From: Acanthamoeba castellanii str. Neff | Lineage: Eukaryota; Discosea; Longamoebia; Acanthamoebidae | Assembly: GCF_000313135.1 (NCBI RefSeq) | Contig: NW_004457490.1 | Location: 159,092 to 223,091 of the forward strand | Direction: 5' to 3' | DNA length: 64,000 bases | In this document: positions 12,101-22,559 of the stretch, in pieces | Numbering within the stretch: position 1 is the first letter of the stretch | Layout: each line of letters opens with the position of its first letter | Position numbers and translations under genes: made by a program | Notes under the pieces: model-generated | Database searches by the model: none | Seen by the model: only the letters and a program-made list of their open reading frames with translations | What the model was told of the DNA's origin: nothing

Positions 12101-15100
12101 CGTGCAGATCAAGCCTCCGGTCGATTTCTTCACGCGCATCGCTGCCGACGCGCACCGCATGGTCGTCTGGGTCGGCGAGCTGGTACACGCTTCGCTGTGT
12201 GTGTGTGTGTGTGTGCGTGTGTCGCGTGTGTTGTATCTGACATAGCAACTGTGACACCAGTATTTTGAGTTGCACGGGGAACCTACACGACCCAGGTACG
12301 CTGCGATGGACCACCCTCGCATCACACTTCATCTGGCGGTGTACTGGACAGTTGGTGATGAGGGTGAACCGTGTCGTCGCAGGCCAAGAACAAGCTGCAC
12401 AACCGCAAGACCGAGTTCCTGCTGCACGACATCGAGTTCTTGTCCGCCGTCGCGCAAGCCGTCCAAACGGCGGAGGGCCACGGTACCATACATACGCTCC
12501 TCCTCCTCCTCCTCCTCGCTCGATTTGGCCCTGTGGGCTCCCCCCCCCACCATAGCTTCCTCTCACCCGGTCTTCCCCTTCTCTTCGGTCCCACGAAGCG
12601 TACGCCTACCCTGCGGAGAAGCTCGCGGAGCTGTGGAAGCTCGTGCTGCTCAACCAGTTCCACGACGTCATCCCCGTAAGTTCCCCCTTTCTCTCGCTCT
12701 CACTCGCCACACGCACTCACGCACACGCACTCACCGCACACGGCACTCACCGCACACGCGCGATCTTATGGACAGGGATCGAGCATCAAGGCCGTGTATG
12801 AAGACTCGGACCAGCACTACGCTCACGTCTATGCCGAGGGCGCGAAGCTGTTGGCTGCCGGACTGGCCCACCTCTTCGGTCCCCCTCTCTCGGCCCACGG
12901 GTACTCGTTCCCGCCCCTTGCGCTGCTCACACACACACACATACACACATCTAAACTGTGCGTGTGCGGTGATGTGTGTGTGCGTGCAGAGCTGCGGGTG
13001 AGGGGGCGTTGGTGACGGTAAACACCACGAGCTACTGTCGCAAGGAGGTGGTCGAGGTCGACGCCAGCCTGCTGCCGACTGGTACGCCTAACTGTGTGCT
13101 TGTTCTCTCTCCGCTGCCCTGTGTGCTCTGGCTGACCTGACACGCACGCACGCACGCACGCACAGCCGCGCAGGTGGTGGGCGCTAAGGCGCTCGTCGCA
13201 GTGACGCTGCCGCCCTACGGCTTCGCCGCGTCCAGCTGTACGCTCTTCCGCACCTTCGTCCACGAGCGAGTGCTAACGCGGCTGCTGCGTAACTGGGACC
13301 ACCACCAGTCGCCGACCTGGGCGCAAAGGCGAGCGGCGAAGGCGAAGGCGAGCTCTCGGTGTGCGTGGGGCAGCGGGACGGCCTCACGGTGCTCGAGAAC
13401 TCGTTCGTGCGCGCCGTGTTCGAGCTCTCGGGCGCGCTGGTCTCCTTCTACTACAAGCCGCTCGAGCGCGAGGTCCCCAACACCCAAAAACCACCACTTT
13501 TTGCTGCTTCCATTCCCTCAATTTCATCGCATGAACCGTGTTTGGTGGTGGTGGCGTCTACGCAGGTCGTGCCCGAGGGCCGTGTGGGCAACAAGCTGGT
13601 CCTGTTCGACGACAACCCGCAGTACTGGGACGCCTGGGACGTCGACGTGTACGCCTCACCTCTTCCCTCGTCGCCCACTGCTCGTCCGGAGGCTCCCGCC
13701 CGCCTGACTCTGTGTGTGTCGTGTGTGTGTGTGTGTGTCATGTGTGTCGTGTGTGTCGCGTGTCGTATGTGTGTGTGTGTGTGTGTGTGTGTGGTGCTAA
13801 TTAGGTACCACCTGGAGAAGCGCTTCGAGGTGGGGCCGGCGGAGTCGATCACCGTCGTGGAGAAGGGTCCGCTCAGGGCGGCCGTCGAGGTCACCTTCAA
13901 GCTGAGCGCCACCAGCACCGTCAGGCAGCGCATCGTGCTCACCGCCTTCTCCTCGCGCCTCGACTTCCAGACCCACGTACGCCCCCTTCATCTCGATTGC
14001 ATCTATTCATCGGTGTGTGCGGTGTGTGCGGTGTGTGCGGTGTGTGCGGTGTGTTGGCTGACACTCGCGCCGGGTTGGGGGGAATGACGCGCAGGTGGAC
14101 TGGCACGAGAAGCACAAGTTCCTCAAGGTGGAGTTCCCGGTCGACGTGCGCAGCTCGCAGGCCACCTACGACACGGCCTTTGCCCACATCCAGCGGCCCA
14201 CCCACTTCAACACCACCCAGGAGCTCGCCAAGGTACACGACACGACACGCACGACACAACACGACACACGACACGCACCACGACACGCGACACTCATCTC
14301 GCAAACCCGCGCAGTTTGAGGTGTGCGGCCACAAGTGGGCGGACCTGTCGGAGTCGGGCTTCGGCGTGGCGGTCCTCAACGACTGCAAGTACGGCTACGC
14401 GACCCACGCCAACGTCATCCGCCTCTCCCTCCTCCGCTCCCCCACCTCCCCCGGTACGTCCCCCATCGCGACTCGTTCGGCGCCCAATTCGCCGGCGCGT
14501 CCGGCTCACCGCATGCTCTGTACAGACCCGACGGCGGACATCGGCGAGCAGGCGTTCACCTACGCGCTCCTGCCCCACGCCGACTCGTTCCAGACGGGCG
14601 GCGTCATCGAGGAGGCCTTCAAGCTCAACGTACCTCCACCACCATCTTCATCTTCAATTTCCACACCACTCTTCTGACCAGTACTGACCACCATCACCAC
14701 CACTCGCACAGGCGCCGCTGCTCACGCACGTCAGCGCGGGAGTGACGGCCGTGGCGCCGTCGCTGGCCGCCAGCGCGTCGTCTACGCAGCAGCAGCGGCA
14801 GGGCTGTCTGTTCTCGGTAAGCCACCCGTCGGTGGTGCTGGAGACGGTCAAGAAGGCCGAGGAGGCGGGCGCTGCTGGGTCGTCGCTGGTGCTGCGCGCG
14901 GTGGAGTCGTGGGGCGGCCGCAGGAAGGTCCGCATCCACTCCCACCTGCTGCGCCCGGCGCGCGTCACCCGCGTCAACCTGCTCGAGGAGCCCGAGGCGG
15001 CGGCGGCGGCCGACGCCGAACCGCTCGAGTGCAAGGAGGAGGGCGTGATCGAGCTCGTCTTCAAGCCCTTCCAGATCATCACCCTCAAGCTCGACCTCCA

Positions 15101-15104
15101 CTAG
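9169..15104 (+). CDS. MAN2C1: Alpha-mannosidase, GH38, cytosolic MAN2C1 type
   Basis: Retaining glycoside hydrolase family 38 enzyme that trims free oligomannose glycans in the cytosol. Split into roughly 20 exons by short introns, many filled with CA/GT repeats. No signal peptide is seen, which fits the cytosolic subclass. Exon landmarks: [14 protein letters not shown] (N-terminus), [24 protein letters not shown] (N-terminal beta domain), [19 protein letters not shown] (metal-binding His/Asp), [33 protein letters not shown], and [16 protein letters not shown] with the nucleophile Asp. Next come [11 protein letters not shown] and [57 protein letters not shown] and [18 protein letters not shown]. 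It ends [16 protein letters not shown] before TAG at 15102. Either ATG 9169 or ATG 9205 could start the protein; the second begins just before the conserved part. It converges on NELF-B, 88 bp away. Confidence 0.93.
10127..10239 (+). repeat. (CACACG)n microsatellite in a mannosidase intron
   Basis: About 110 bp of near-perfect CACACG hexamer starting right after the donor GGTATG of a mannosidase intron and taking up most of that intron. It is open in several frames, which creates spurious His-Ala and Cys-Val open frames on both strands; these are not genes. Confidence 0.95.
13996..14050 (+). repeat. Period-9 GTGTGTGCG tandem repeat in a mannosidase intron
   Basis: About five copies of a GTGTGTGCG nonamer inside the intron preceding the exon that begins VDWHEKHKF. 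The same gene has GT-rich tracts in other introns (about 12197-12232 and 13711-13796). Confidence 0.85.
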
Positions 15105-15192
15105 CCACCCAACCCCTTACATCATGTACCATCATGTAACCACGTTATTACATGATGTGTTGTGCATGTTGGCAACAACATAGCCAGTGGTT

Positions 15193-18100
15193 TCACGCCA
15201 CGGTGTCGTCGGGTGCCGCCGAGGTCTCTACGTCCATCTTGCCTCGGTGGTGGCCGCTCTCCTGCTCGCCTTCTTCCTCCTCCTCCCGGGTTTGAGTCGG
15301 GCCTTCGGGTGATGGGGCGGCGGCGGCCGGTGGTGGCATGGCCTCCTTCGTCTCCTCCTCCACTGAGGTGGTCGCGTCCTGCGCCTCGGCCAACATGTCT
15401 CGCTCCTCCGCAGCCGCCTCGCCGCCACTCGCCTCCTCCCGTGCGTCCCTCATCTCGGGCTCGGCCTCAGGCTCGTGCTCCTCTCGCTGCTGCTGCTGCT
15501 GGTGGTGGTGGTAATCGTCGTGGGGCGGGTAGTGATGGTCTTCGTCGATGTAGCCGCCGTCTGTCGGGTGGGCCTCCAGCTTGATGCCCAGGTACTCGAA
15601 CAGGAACGGCGCGTTTTGCTCGTGCACCCGATCCGCGACCCTGTCCAGCAGCTGCGGAGATCGCACACACACGCACGCACGCGCCCCCCAGGTCAGCGCT
15701 GCGTGTGTGCGTCTCGTGTTGTGTGTTGTGTGTGTGTTGTGTTGTGTGTGTCGAGTGTTGCCGTACCACTTCGTAGACGGGTCGGACCTTGTCCCGGTCG
15801 CGCACGTCGGAGGTGGCTTGCTGGAGATAGTTGATGATTTCCTGCGGTGGTGGTTTTGTGGTCGCATCGCACGACACACATCTGAGCGTAAGTGTCGCGT
15901 GTGTCGTGTGTCGTGTGTGTCGTGTGTGTCGCGTGTAGTGCCGGGAGCACGCGCACCTGTGCCGAGAAGCGAGTATGGCGCGCGAGGAGGTATCGGAGGA
16001 ACTGCTTGTGGGTGGTGGGCGACGCGTGGATGTGGTGCACCAAAAACTCGTCGACCACCAGCGTGTGCATCGCCTTATCCTACGTTGGCCCCAAACAAGC
16101 GGTGAGTGTCGTGTCGTGCCGTGTCGTGGTGCGTGTCGTGTCGTGGTGCGTGTCGTGTCGTGTCGTGTCAGTACGTTGGTGGCGAGGAGCTGTGTGACGA
16201 GCGATTGCACGAAGCAGGGCTCGTCGGCGAGTATGGCCCGGTCGATCTTGTCCAGCACCTGCTTCACCGAATCCGCGTCCTTGGCCTGCACGCGCGTCAG
16301 GACGTAGTAGAGCGCGACCTTGCGTGCGAGGGCGTTGGACTTAAAGATGGCCTCGAAGTCGGGGTCGAGCTCGGAGGCGGGCTCGTCCTCCTCGGCCACC
16401 ATGTCCTCCAGCATCTTGCGCGCCATGATCGGAAAGAACGTGTGCAGCACCTCCGTGTCCGCCTCGGGAATCTGCGTTGCATGTGAGTCATCGCGCGTCG
16501 TGTCGTGTCGTGTCGTGTCGTGTGTCGTGTCGTGTGTCGTGTGTCGTGTCGTGTCGTTGGTCGTGTGTCAACAGAGTAGAGGTACCTCAAAGTTCTGGTG
16601 TTCGATGATGTCGCGTGCGAGAAGACCCAGCGAGAGGAGTTGGGCTATGTACTTGAGGTTGGCGTTCTCCGATGGCAGTTTCTCTGTCGGTTCCGCACAA
16701 TTTAAACACGACACACGACACACGACACACGACACACGACACACGACACACGACACACGACACACGACACACACACGTTCCCGTACCTTGGTCCACGATC
16801 TCGTTGAGGAGGTTGAAGATGTTGGTGAGGAGCGTGTTGGTACAGTTGGGGTCGTTGATGATCATCGCCAGATCGCCCAGCACGGGGTCGCCCGCGGGGA
16901 TGGCGTCGAAGTAGGTCTGCATCTCCTTGATGCGCCGCTCCTCGACGATGTGGTCGCGCACGCACGCGTCCATGCACCACGCGAACTTGTGGCACGGGTC
17001 GATATCGTAGATCTGTCGTCGTATTGTGTGCGCCGCCAGTTAACTGAGTCCTTGCAAGTGTGTCGTGTGTGTGTGTGTGTGTGTGTCGTGTGTGCGTGTG
17101 TGTGTCGTGTGTGTGTGTGTGTGTGTCGTGTGTGCGTGTGTGTCGTACATCTGTGACGCCTCGATCGTGGAGGGCCATCAGCAGTTCGGAGCGCAGGCTA
17201 CAGAAGTGGAGGTCCCGATTGGTTACGAACAGCGTGCGGAAGAAATGGAGCATCTGAATTGTGTCGACACGGCACACACGGCACACACGGCACACACCGC
17301 GACGACGAGGTTCAACACATACGAGTCAGGGGGGATTCGTGACAATGCCAAGTGCTCAGCGGCAGTGCTCCCCGCCTCGGGCTGCTGCTTTACTTTGTTG
17401 TAGAGCCCGACCGACTTGCCGACGATCTGCACGAGCTGCTGCAGGATGTAGTTGTGCTCCCGCCTGCGGCCACACAAACCAAAACGGTGTCGTGTCGTGT
17501 CGTGTTGTGTCGTTGGTCGTTGTGTCGTGTCGTGTCGTGTCAGCTGACAAACACGACAAGCGAGTGCGGTGGTAGTGGTGGGCACCTTCGTCGGGGTGCG
17601 ACCAGGTCCTCGGTGGAGATGAGCATTTCGTTGATGGGCGCATCGAGCTCGGTGTTGATGTACTGGTTGAGCAGCGGGAAGACCCGCCCCTTGAACAGCT
17701 CCTCGTCGATCTGCCAGATCTGTCGCTGGACCTGGATGGGGCAGATGGCGTAGATCTCGGGCTTGGCCCCGATCCTGCGCAGGTACGTGGCCGGGATGTT
17801 GGGGTGCCGCTTCAGGATGGCCAGGGGAATGTCCCGCAGCTCCTCGAGGCCTGGCCACCGCCCACCATCACATGTGAGCAAGACGTGTGTGCGTGTGCGT
17901 GTGCGTGTGCGTGTGCGGTCGTGTGTGTGTGTGTGTGTGTTGTCTCTACCGATGTAGGGGAAGGTGGTCTCGAGCAACCGCTCCAAGCCGTCGATGGGCA
18001 GGGAGTCTATGCGATCGGTGAGCTTGGCACGCAGCTGGGACAAGACGCTCACATACACCTCTGCGCGCGACACCTAGACCATACGTTTACGTTTGTGTGT

Positions 18101-18576
18101 TAGCACGTTGTGTGGTGCGTTGCGGAGTTGGAAAGGTGTGTGGCAAGAGATGGAAACCTTGTGCAGATCGAGAAGATCCAACACGGGCAACTCTGACCGC
18201 TTCCTAAGGGAGCATAAGGAAGGGTTAGGCACTGCCCTTCATATTTGTTAATCCCAAAATAAAATAATAAAATAAAGAGGCGAGTAGAGCATAATCGTAA
18301 AAATCAAAAAAATCAAAATGATCAAGAGATGAGCGAGTACTCTTCGTGCGGCAACTGGAGGCCGTAGCTGTGTTGAATCTCTTCGAATACTTTTTTGGGC
18401 GGCTTGGTGCTGAGTTCGTTTCGAATGTGATCGCTCCCTACCTCGCCCACCAAAAACTTACGGCCACCAGCAGGTGATGGTGGAGAGACGCTCCTGGTGC
18501 TCGCTCCCGTTGACAGTCCCTCTTCTCTGCCTCCGATCGGCGCGCCATTGGCCCGCGATACACCTTCCATCTCCAT
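15193..18576 (-). CDS. NELFB: Negative elongation factor subunit B (NELF-B/COBRA1)
   Basis: Subunit of the NELF complex, which holds RNA polymerase II in promoter-proximal pausing in animals and Dictyostelium. Recognised by its whole-length motif order. Exon 1 (18576-18341) encodes KKVFEEIQHSYGLQLP. A mini-exon (18203-18158) encodes RSELPVLDLLDLHK. Then come VYVSVLSQLRAKLTDRI, EELRDIPLAILKRHP, AICPIQVQRQIWQIDEELFK, LHFCSLRSELLMALHD, KFAWCMDACVRDHIVEERR, LGDLAMIINDPNCTNTL, ARKVALYYVLTRVQAKD and VDEFLVHHIHASPTTHKQFL. The C-terminal exon continues after the conserved region into a His/Gln- then Glu/Ala-rich disordered tail ending at 15193. Around ten exons; introns hold (CACACGA)n and related repeats. 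Only 94 bp separates its start from the stop of the upstream P-loop NTPase gene. NELF partners are not in the window. Confidence 0.87.
16708..16777. repeat. (ACACGAC)n heptamer array in a NELF-B intron
   Basis: About nine to ten copies of a 7-bp ACACGAC unit. The unit matches the much larger array in the subtilisin intron at 24.4 kb. Imperfect GTGTC-type arrays occur in the neighbouring NELF-B introns at about 16100-16170 and 16498-16560. Confidence 0.9.
17057..17146. repeat. GT-rich microsatellite in a NELF-B intron
   Basis: GT repeats broken at intervals by GTGTCGTGTGCG blocks. It is intronic, between the exon encoding SELLMALHD and the exon encoding KFAWCMDACV. A similar GTGTGC tract lies at about 17883-17942 in another intron. 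Confidence 0.85.
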
Positions 18577-18669
18577 CTCTGGCGAAGCCAATTTGTTAAA
18601 ATAAATGCCCAGATTGAATTTTATTTTATTTTTCAACCAGGCGAAATGAGCAAGCGGGGCTGTCTGCTA

Positions 18670-19800
18670 TTAGCAATCTCTGTTCCTGATGATGGCCCAC
18701 GTGGCCATGTTGCGTACGAGGAACGAGGCTAGCATGAACTGGTTGGGGCTCACCTCTCGGACGGTGCCCTCTGTTGCGAGGAACTTGCACATCCAGAGGT
18801 CCTCCTCCGTCACAGCGGCGACCACGGGGAGGTGGTCGGGAGGAGTTGGGTCCTGCAGCAGGAAGTTGTTGGTCAGGTAGTGGCGGGCTTTTATGTGCTC
18901 TGGCTTGTCGCTCAGTTGGTGATCTGCCAGGCCGGCCGTGGCCCAGCTCGCGCACAGCCTGGGCAAGAGCTGCTCGGCGGCGTAGCTCACCCAGCTGTCG
19001 TAGGCCACCTTTCTGGTCCCCGTGGCCAGGTGCTCTGCGATCATCTTGCCGCAGAAGCAGACATGGCCCGGGTGCCCACTGGTGAGGTCATAGATAGCGT
19101 CGGCTATCCCAGGGGCCAGTTCGACGTTGGACTCGCGTGAGTACTGGTTGAACAGCTCGCGAACGTGGTTGCGCTCGAACATCGGCAAGGCGAACGCATC
19201 GCACGCGTTGAAGGGAGACGAGGGGTGGTCCTGGAGGTTTAGTATGCTGTAGGGTCCTACTCCGAAGAAGGCGTGCAGGCCGTGGCTGGCCTCGGACTCG
19301 CGCATGGCGCGCAGTGTGCCAAGGAACTGGTCCCTGACCAGATCGGCCGCATTGTTCAAGAGATCGAACTGGTCGACGATCAGGACCACCTTACGTGAAG
19401 CCCACGGCTCCCGGGAGAAGAAGGCGATGAAGGTCTGGGCGTCGTGGATCTGGTCCACGTCATCATCAGCCGTGTTGCCCAGGTGGCGTTGGATGAACCT
19501 GCCCATCGCCGTCCAGAACTCAGCTACGAGCTCAAACGGGATGCCTTCCTGAAGAGAGATCATGGCACACTCATAGCCTTCGTTCGCCAGCTGGTCGCGC
19601 AGTTGAAGTAGGCGAGTGGTCGTGCCGCCACGGGGAGTTCCGTGCGCCAGGACGTAGCTGCGGCTCGCCACTCCGCCCCGGTTGGTGGTGAGCAAGCTAG
19701 CCAAGGAGGCGTTGCCCGCAGTGGTGTTAATGAAGAAGACGTGGTCTCGCTCTTGAGGGTAAATGGCGTTGGTGGTCCAGCGCTTCTGAATGAGCAACAT
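18670..19800 (-). CDS. Crinkler-type P-loop NTPase with degenerate Walker A
   Basis: Intronless 376-residue protein. The fold resembles the AAA/STAND-like ATPase module found in Crinkler (CRN) and related proteins of amoebae, oomycetes and Rhizophagus. Visible order: Walker A region SYVLAHGTPRGGTTTRL (about residue 50), then GYECAMISLQEGIPFELV, Walker B RKVVLIVDQFDLLNN (about 140), a sensor-like strand HAFFGVGPYSIL, and C-terminal helices LPMFERNHVRELFNQYS and YDLTSGHPGHVCF, the latter typical of CRN/ORC-like ATPases. The Walker A lysine position is threonine (ACG), so ATP hydrolysis is doubtful. The start ATG at 19800 lies just before a possible splice acceptor, so an upstream exon may exist, but I found none with matching phase. 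No C-terminal nuclease domain follows. Function unknown; class moderately sure. Confidence 0.65.
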   Translation of the reverse strand: MLLIQKRWTTNAIYPQERDHVFFINTTAGNASLASLLTTNRGGVASRSYVLAHGTPRGGTTTRLLQLRDQLANEGYECAMISLQEGIPFELVAEFWTAMGRFIQRHLGNTADDDVDQIHDAQTFIAFFSREPWASRKVVLIVDQFDLLNNAADLVRDQFLGTLRAMRESEASHGLHAFFGVGPYSILNLQDHPSSPFNACDAFALPMFERNHVRELFNQYSRESNVELAPGIADAIYDLTSGHPGHVCFCGKMIAEHLATGTRKVAYDSWVSYAAEQLLPRLCASWATAGLADHQLSDKPEHIKARHYLTNNFLLQDPTPPDHLPVVAAVTEEDLWMCKFLATEGTVREVSPNQFMLASFLVRNMATWAIIRNRDC

Positions 19801-20149
19801 GCAAAAAAATTGGGGTTACTATTAAAGTGAGTGACAGATGGCCAACCTAAGACTTCAGAAACACTGTTCATACCTGCATCTCAAGTGTTGCGACCAGAAA
19901 ACAACAAAAACAAAGACTGCAGACCAACAAACCAGACAGAGTTTGAGTTTGAGTTTGACCGCCCTTACCAAAACAGTACTGTTCGGGTGTCGACATGTAA
20001 CCTTCTGCCCGAGCGAGCCGGCCTACTGTTCGTGACCACCGCGCCGATGGCAGCCCCACACCATCGACAAAATCTTCCAGGAGGGGACGGAGTTTGATAG
20101 ATAAAAAATGACCTCCTACTAGACCTGTTATTGTGCCGGCCAAGGAAGA

Positions 20150-21061
20150 ATGGACAAGACGTCAGTGCGCGTGGGGCTCATCGCGGATCAGCAGCAGTTC
20201 GTGCCAACGGTCGCCGACTGGTGGTGGCACGAGTGGGGCGATTCCTACGTCGTACTACTCACCCCCCCCCCATTTTATTTTATAATACTAAAACCAAATA
20301 AATATGATTACTTATTGATTTATTTGTGTTTTATGGGGCCGCCAGGACCTCGGGGTGCACAACAGGGACGAAGCCGAGGCATACCTTCGCAAGAACTTCC
20401 TGCATGCCGACCGCATTCCGCTGTGCGTGGTGGCCTGGACCACGGACGACGCCAAGGGCCAAGCCCGCGTGTGCGGCACGGTGTCGCTCGACGTGCAGGA
20501 CCTCGCCATTCGGCCACACCTCGGGCCGTGGCTGGTCAACACCTTCGTCCACCCCGACTTCCGGGGCCGCAGTACGTGCGACTCTTGACACTCACACGCG
20601 CGTGTTGTGTGCGGTTGTGTGCCGTGTGCCGTGTGCCGTGTGCCGTGTGCCGTGTGCCGTGTGCCGTGTGCCGTGTGCCGTGTGCCGTGTGCCGTGTGCC
20701 GTGTGCCGTGTGCCGTGTGCCGTGCAATTCGTTGATGACTGACCGTCAGCGGTGCGTTGGCCACCACAGGCATCATGACGCTCATGCTCAACGACATCAC
20801 CCAGAGGGCGAAGGATTTTGGCACCAAGGAGCTCTACCTGTGGACGCCCGACCCCAAGGTGGTGTCCATGTACAAGCGCCAGGGCTGGAAGGGTACGCTT
20901 TAGGGTGCAGAGGTCATCACCATCAATTGATTGATTGATTGACCTACATTGGGGGGGGGGGCGCAGAGGTGGAAGTGGTGGAGTACCAGAAGGAGCAGAT
21001 CACCATCATGAAGCTCGAGCTCGCCTCTTGGCCGCCGCGCAAAGACGCCGCCAAACTCTGA
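20150..21061 (+). CDS. GNAT-family N-acetyltransferase
   Basis: Small acetyl-CoA-dependent acetyltransferase of about 160 residues in four exons; the acceptor substrate cannot be told. Exon 1 from ATG 20150: VRVGLIADQQQFVPTVADWWWHEWGDSY. Exon 2: DLGVHNRDEAEAYLRKNFL, then CGTVSLDVQDLAIRP and the acetyl-CoA site start LVNTFVHPDFRGRS (the R/Q-x-x-G-x-G/A type loop is reduced here). Exon 3: GIMTLMLNDITQRAKDFGTKELYLWT and MYKRQGWK, the usual GNAT C-terminal motif. Exon 4: EVEVVEYQKEQITIMKLEL, ending at TGA 21059-21061. The intron before exon 3 carries a 110-bp heptamer array. It is divergent from the P-loop NTPase gene, about 350 bp start to start, so the two may share a promoter region. Confidence 0.82.
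20616..20725 (+). repeat. (GTGTGCC)n heptamer array in the GNAT intron
   Basis: About 14-15 near-perfect copies of GTGTGCC, between exons 2 and 3 of the acetyltransferase. Its period is the same as the CACACGA arrays in other genes, but it has a different third element (CC in place of CG/GA). Confidence 0.95.
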
Positions 21062-21330
21062 TGATGGTGCCACCCACCACACGAGGTCGTCGAGAATTAC
21101 AAACAGCGTTTTTCCGAGTGCAGGACTGTAAGTGTGTGTGCGAACACGGTTGTTGAAGATGAGGAAATCAGTGGCGCCCATATTAATTGGGTTGCAGTTG
21201 GTTGGCAACCACCCAATCGGTTCGGCATTGACCGTTCTGCCTACCTTCCCTCTTCTCTCTTTCTTTGATAACGGCGATTGTGACCACCACACTCAGCTGT
21301 ATCGGCGGTACGGAAGGACTCCGCCCCACC

Positions 21331-21338
21331 CTATAAAT
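21331..21338 (+). promoter_or_regulatory. TATA-box-like element upstream of the papain-like gene
   Basis: CTATAAAT lies about 75 bp before the start codon at 21410, in a GC-rich setting (CCGCCCCACC just upstream). Position and sequence suit a core promoter TATA box. Confidence 0.5.
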
Positions 21339-21409
21339 GAACCACCTTGCACTCACACCCTCTTCGTCGTACCCAACTTACACTTACACTTCACCCTCAC
21401 CAACACATC

Positions 21410-22500
21410 ATGCGCGTCATCGCCATCCTTGCCTTGTTCGCCGTCGTCTTCGTTGTTTCAGCCCTGGCCAGCGGCCACTCCACCTCCGCCGAGGAGCAGA
21501 TCTTCGCCCAGTGGATGCGGGCGCACGCCAAGTCCTACGCCACGCAGGAGTTCAGCCACCGGTGGGCCGTGTGGCGCGACAACCACCGCTTCATCGAGGC
21601 CCACAACCGCCAGCCGAACAAGACCTTCACCCTGGCCATGAACCAGTTTGGAGATCTCACCGACCACGAGTTCTGCCAGCTCCACCTCGGCCAGTACATC
21701 TCCAGCAACATTGAGAAGAAGACAAAGATCGACGCGACCGAACCCGACACCGTCGGCCTCCCCGCCAACTTCGACTGGAGCTGGAAGGGCGCCGTGGCCA
21801 CCGTCAAGGACCAAGGTTAGCCGCCTCTCACTCTTCAACTGCAATTTCACCCTAATGTTGATGAGCATTGATTGTGAATGCAGGCAGTTGCGGCGCGGGC
21901 TGGGCGTTCGCGGCGGCTGCGGCGACGGAGAGCGCCAACTACTTGAAGGGCGGCAGACGTCTCGTCCCGCTCTCGGAGCAGAACCTGATCGACTGCTCGT
22001 CAGGCCGGCCCTACGGCAACAGCGGGTGTAGCGGGGGCAGCGCCGACACGGCCTTCGAGTACATCATCAACAACCGGGGCGTAGACACCGAGGCCTCCTA
22101 CCCCTACCAGGCCGCCCTGGGCGTTTGCCGCTACAACGCCACCAACGCCGGCGGCTCGGTCGTCAACTACACCCAGATCTCATCGGGCGACGACAGCGCG
22201 CTGCTGCAGGCCGTGGCCGCCCAGCCCGTCGCCGTGGGCTTCGACGCGTCGGACCCGGCCTTCAGATGGTACTCCGGCGGCGTCTACGGCGGCGGCGCCT
22301 GCTCGACCACCCACCTCAACCACGCCATGGCGGTGGTCGGCTGGGGCGTGGAGGTGGCCAGCACCTACCACCTGACCTACTGGACCGTCAAGAACTCGTG
22401 GGGCGCCGGCTGGGGCGAGCGCGGGTTCGTCCGGGTCGCGCGAGGCAGCGACTCCAACACGTGCGGCATCGCCACCGCCGCTTCGTACCCCAGCGCGTGA
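21410..22500 (+). CDS. Papain/cathepsin L-family protein lacking the catalytic cysteine
   Basis: Secreted C1A-family protein of about 340 residues in two exons (21410-21815 and 21884-22500). It has a hydrophobic signal peptide (MRVIAILALFAVVFVVSALA). An I29 inhibitor prodomain follows, with an ERFNIN-like helix HRWAVWRDNHRFIEAHN and NQFGDLTDHEF. The mature domain begins LPANFDW. The active-site block, normally QGxCGSCWAF, reads QGSCGAGWAF: the nucleophile cysteine codon is GGC (glycine) at 21898-21900. The other active-site parts are intact: oxyanion Gln (VKDQG), GCSGG disulfide motif, catalytic His in LNHAMAVVGWG and Asn in VKNSWGAGWGERG. The likely result is a folded pseudoprotease, perhaps a binder, inhibitor or structural secreted protein, as in soybean P34, which also has Gly at this place. 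The intron sits right before the changed codon. It converges on the DUF3574-like gene. Confidence 0.92.
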
Positions 22501-22559
22501 TGATGTTGTGTCAGTTGAATGAAGGCAAGCTCTCTTTTCTCTCATTTTTAAGAGTTCTT

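Noticed and set aside
19969..20143. Possible 5' exon of the P-loop NTPase gene (MAGTITGLVGGHFLSIKL, donor TTTTG|GTAAGG)
   Set aside because: It ends in phase 1 and no acceptor before 19800 restores the NTPase frame; it also almost touches the divergent GNAT start.
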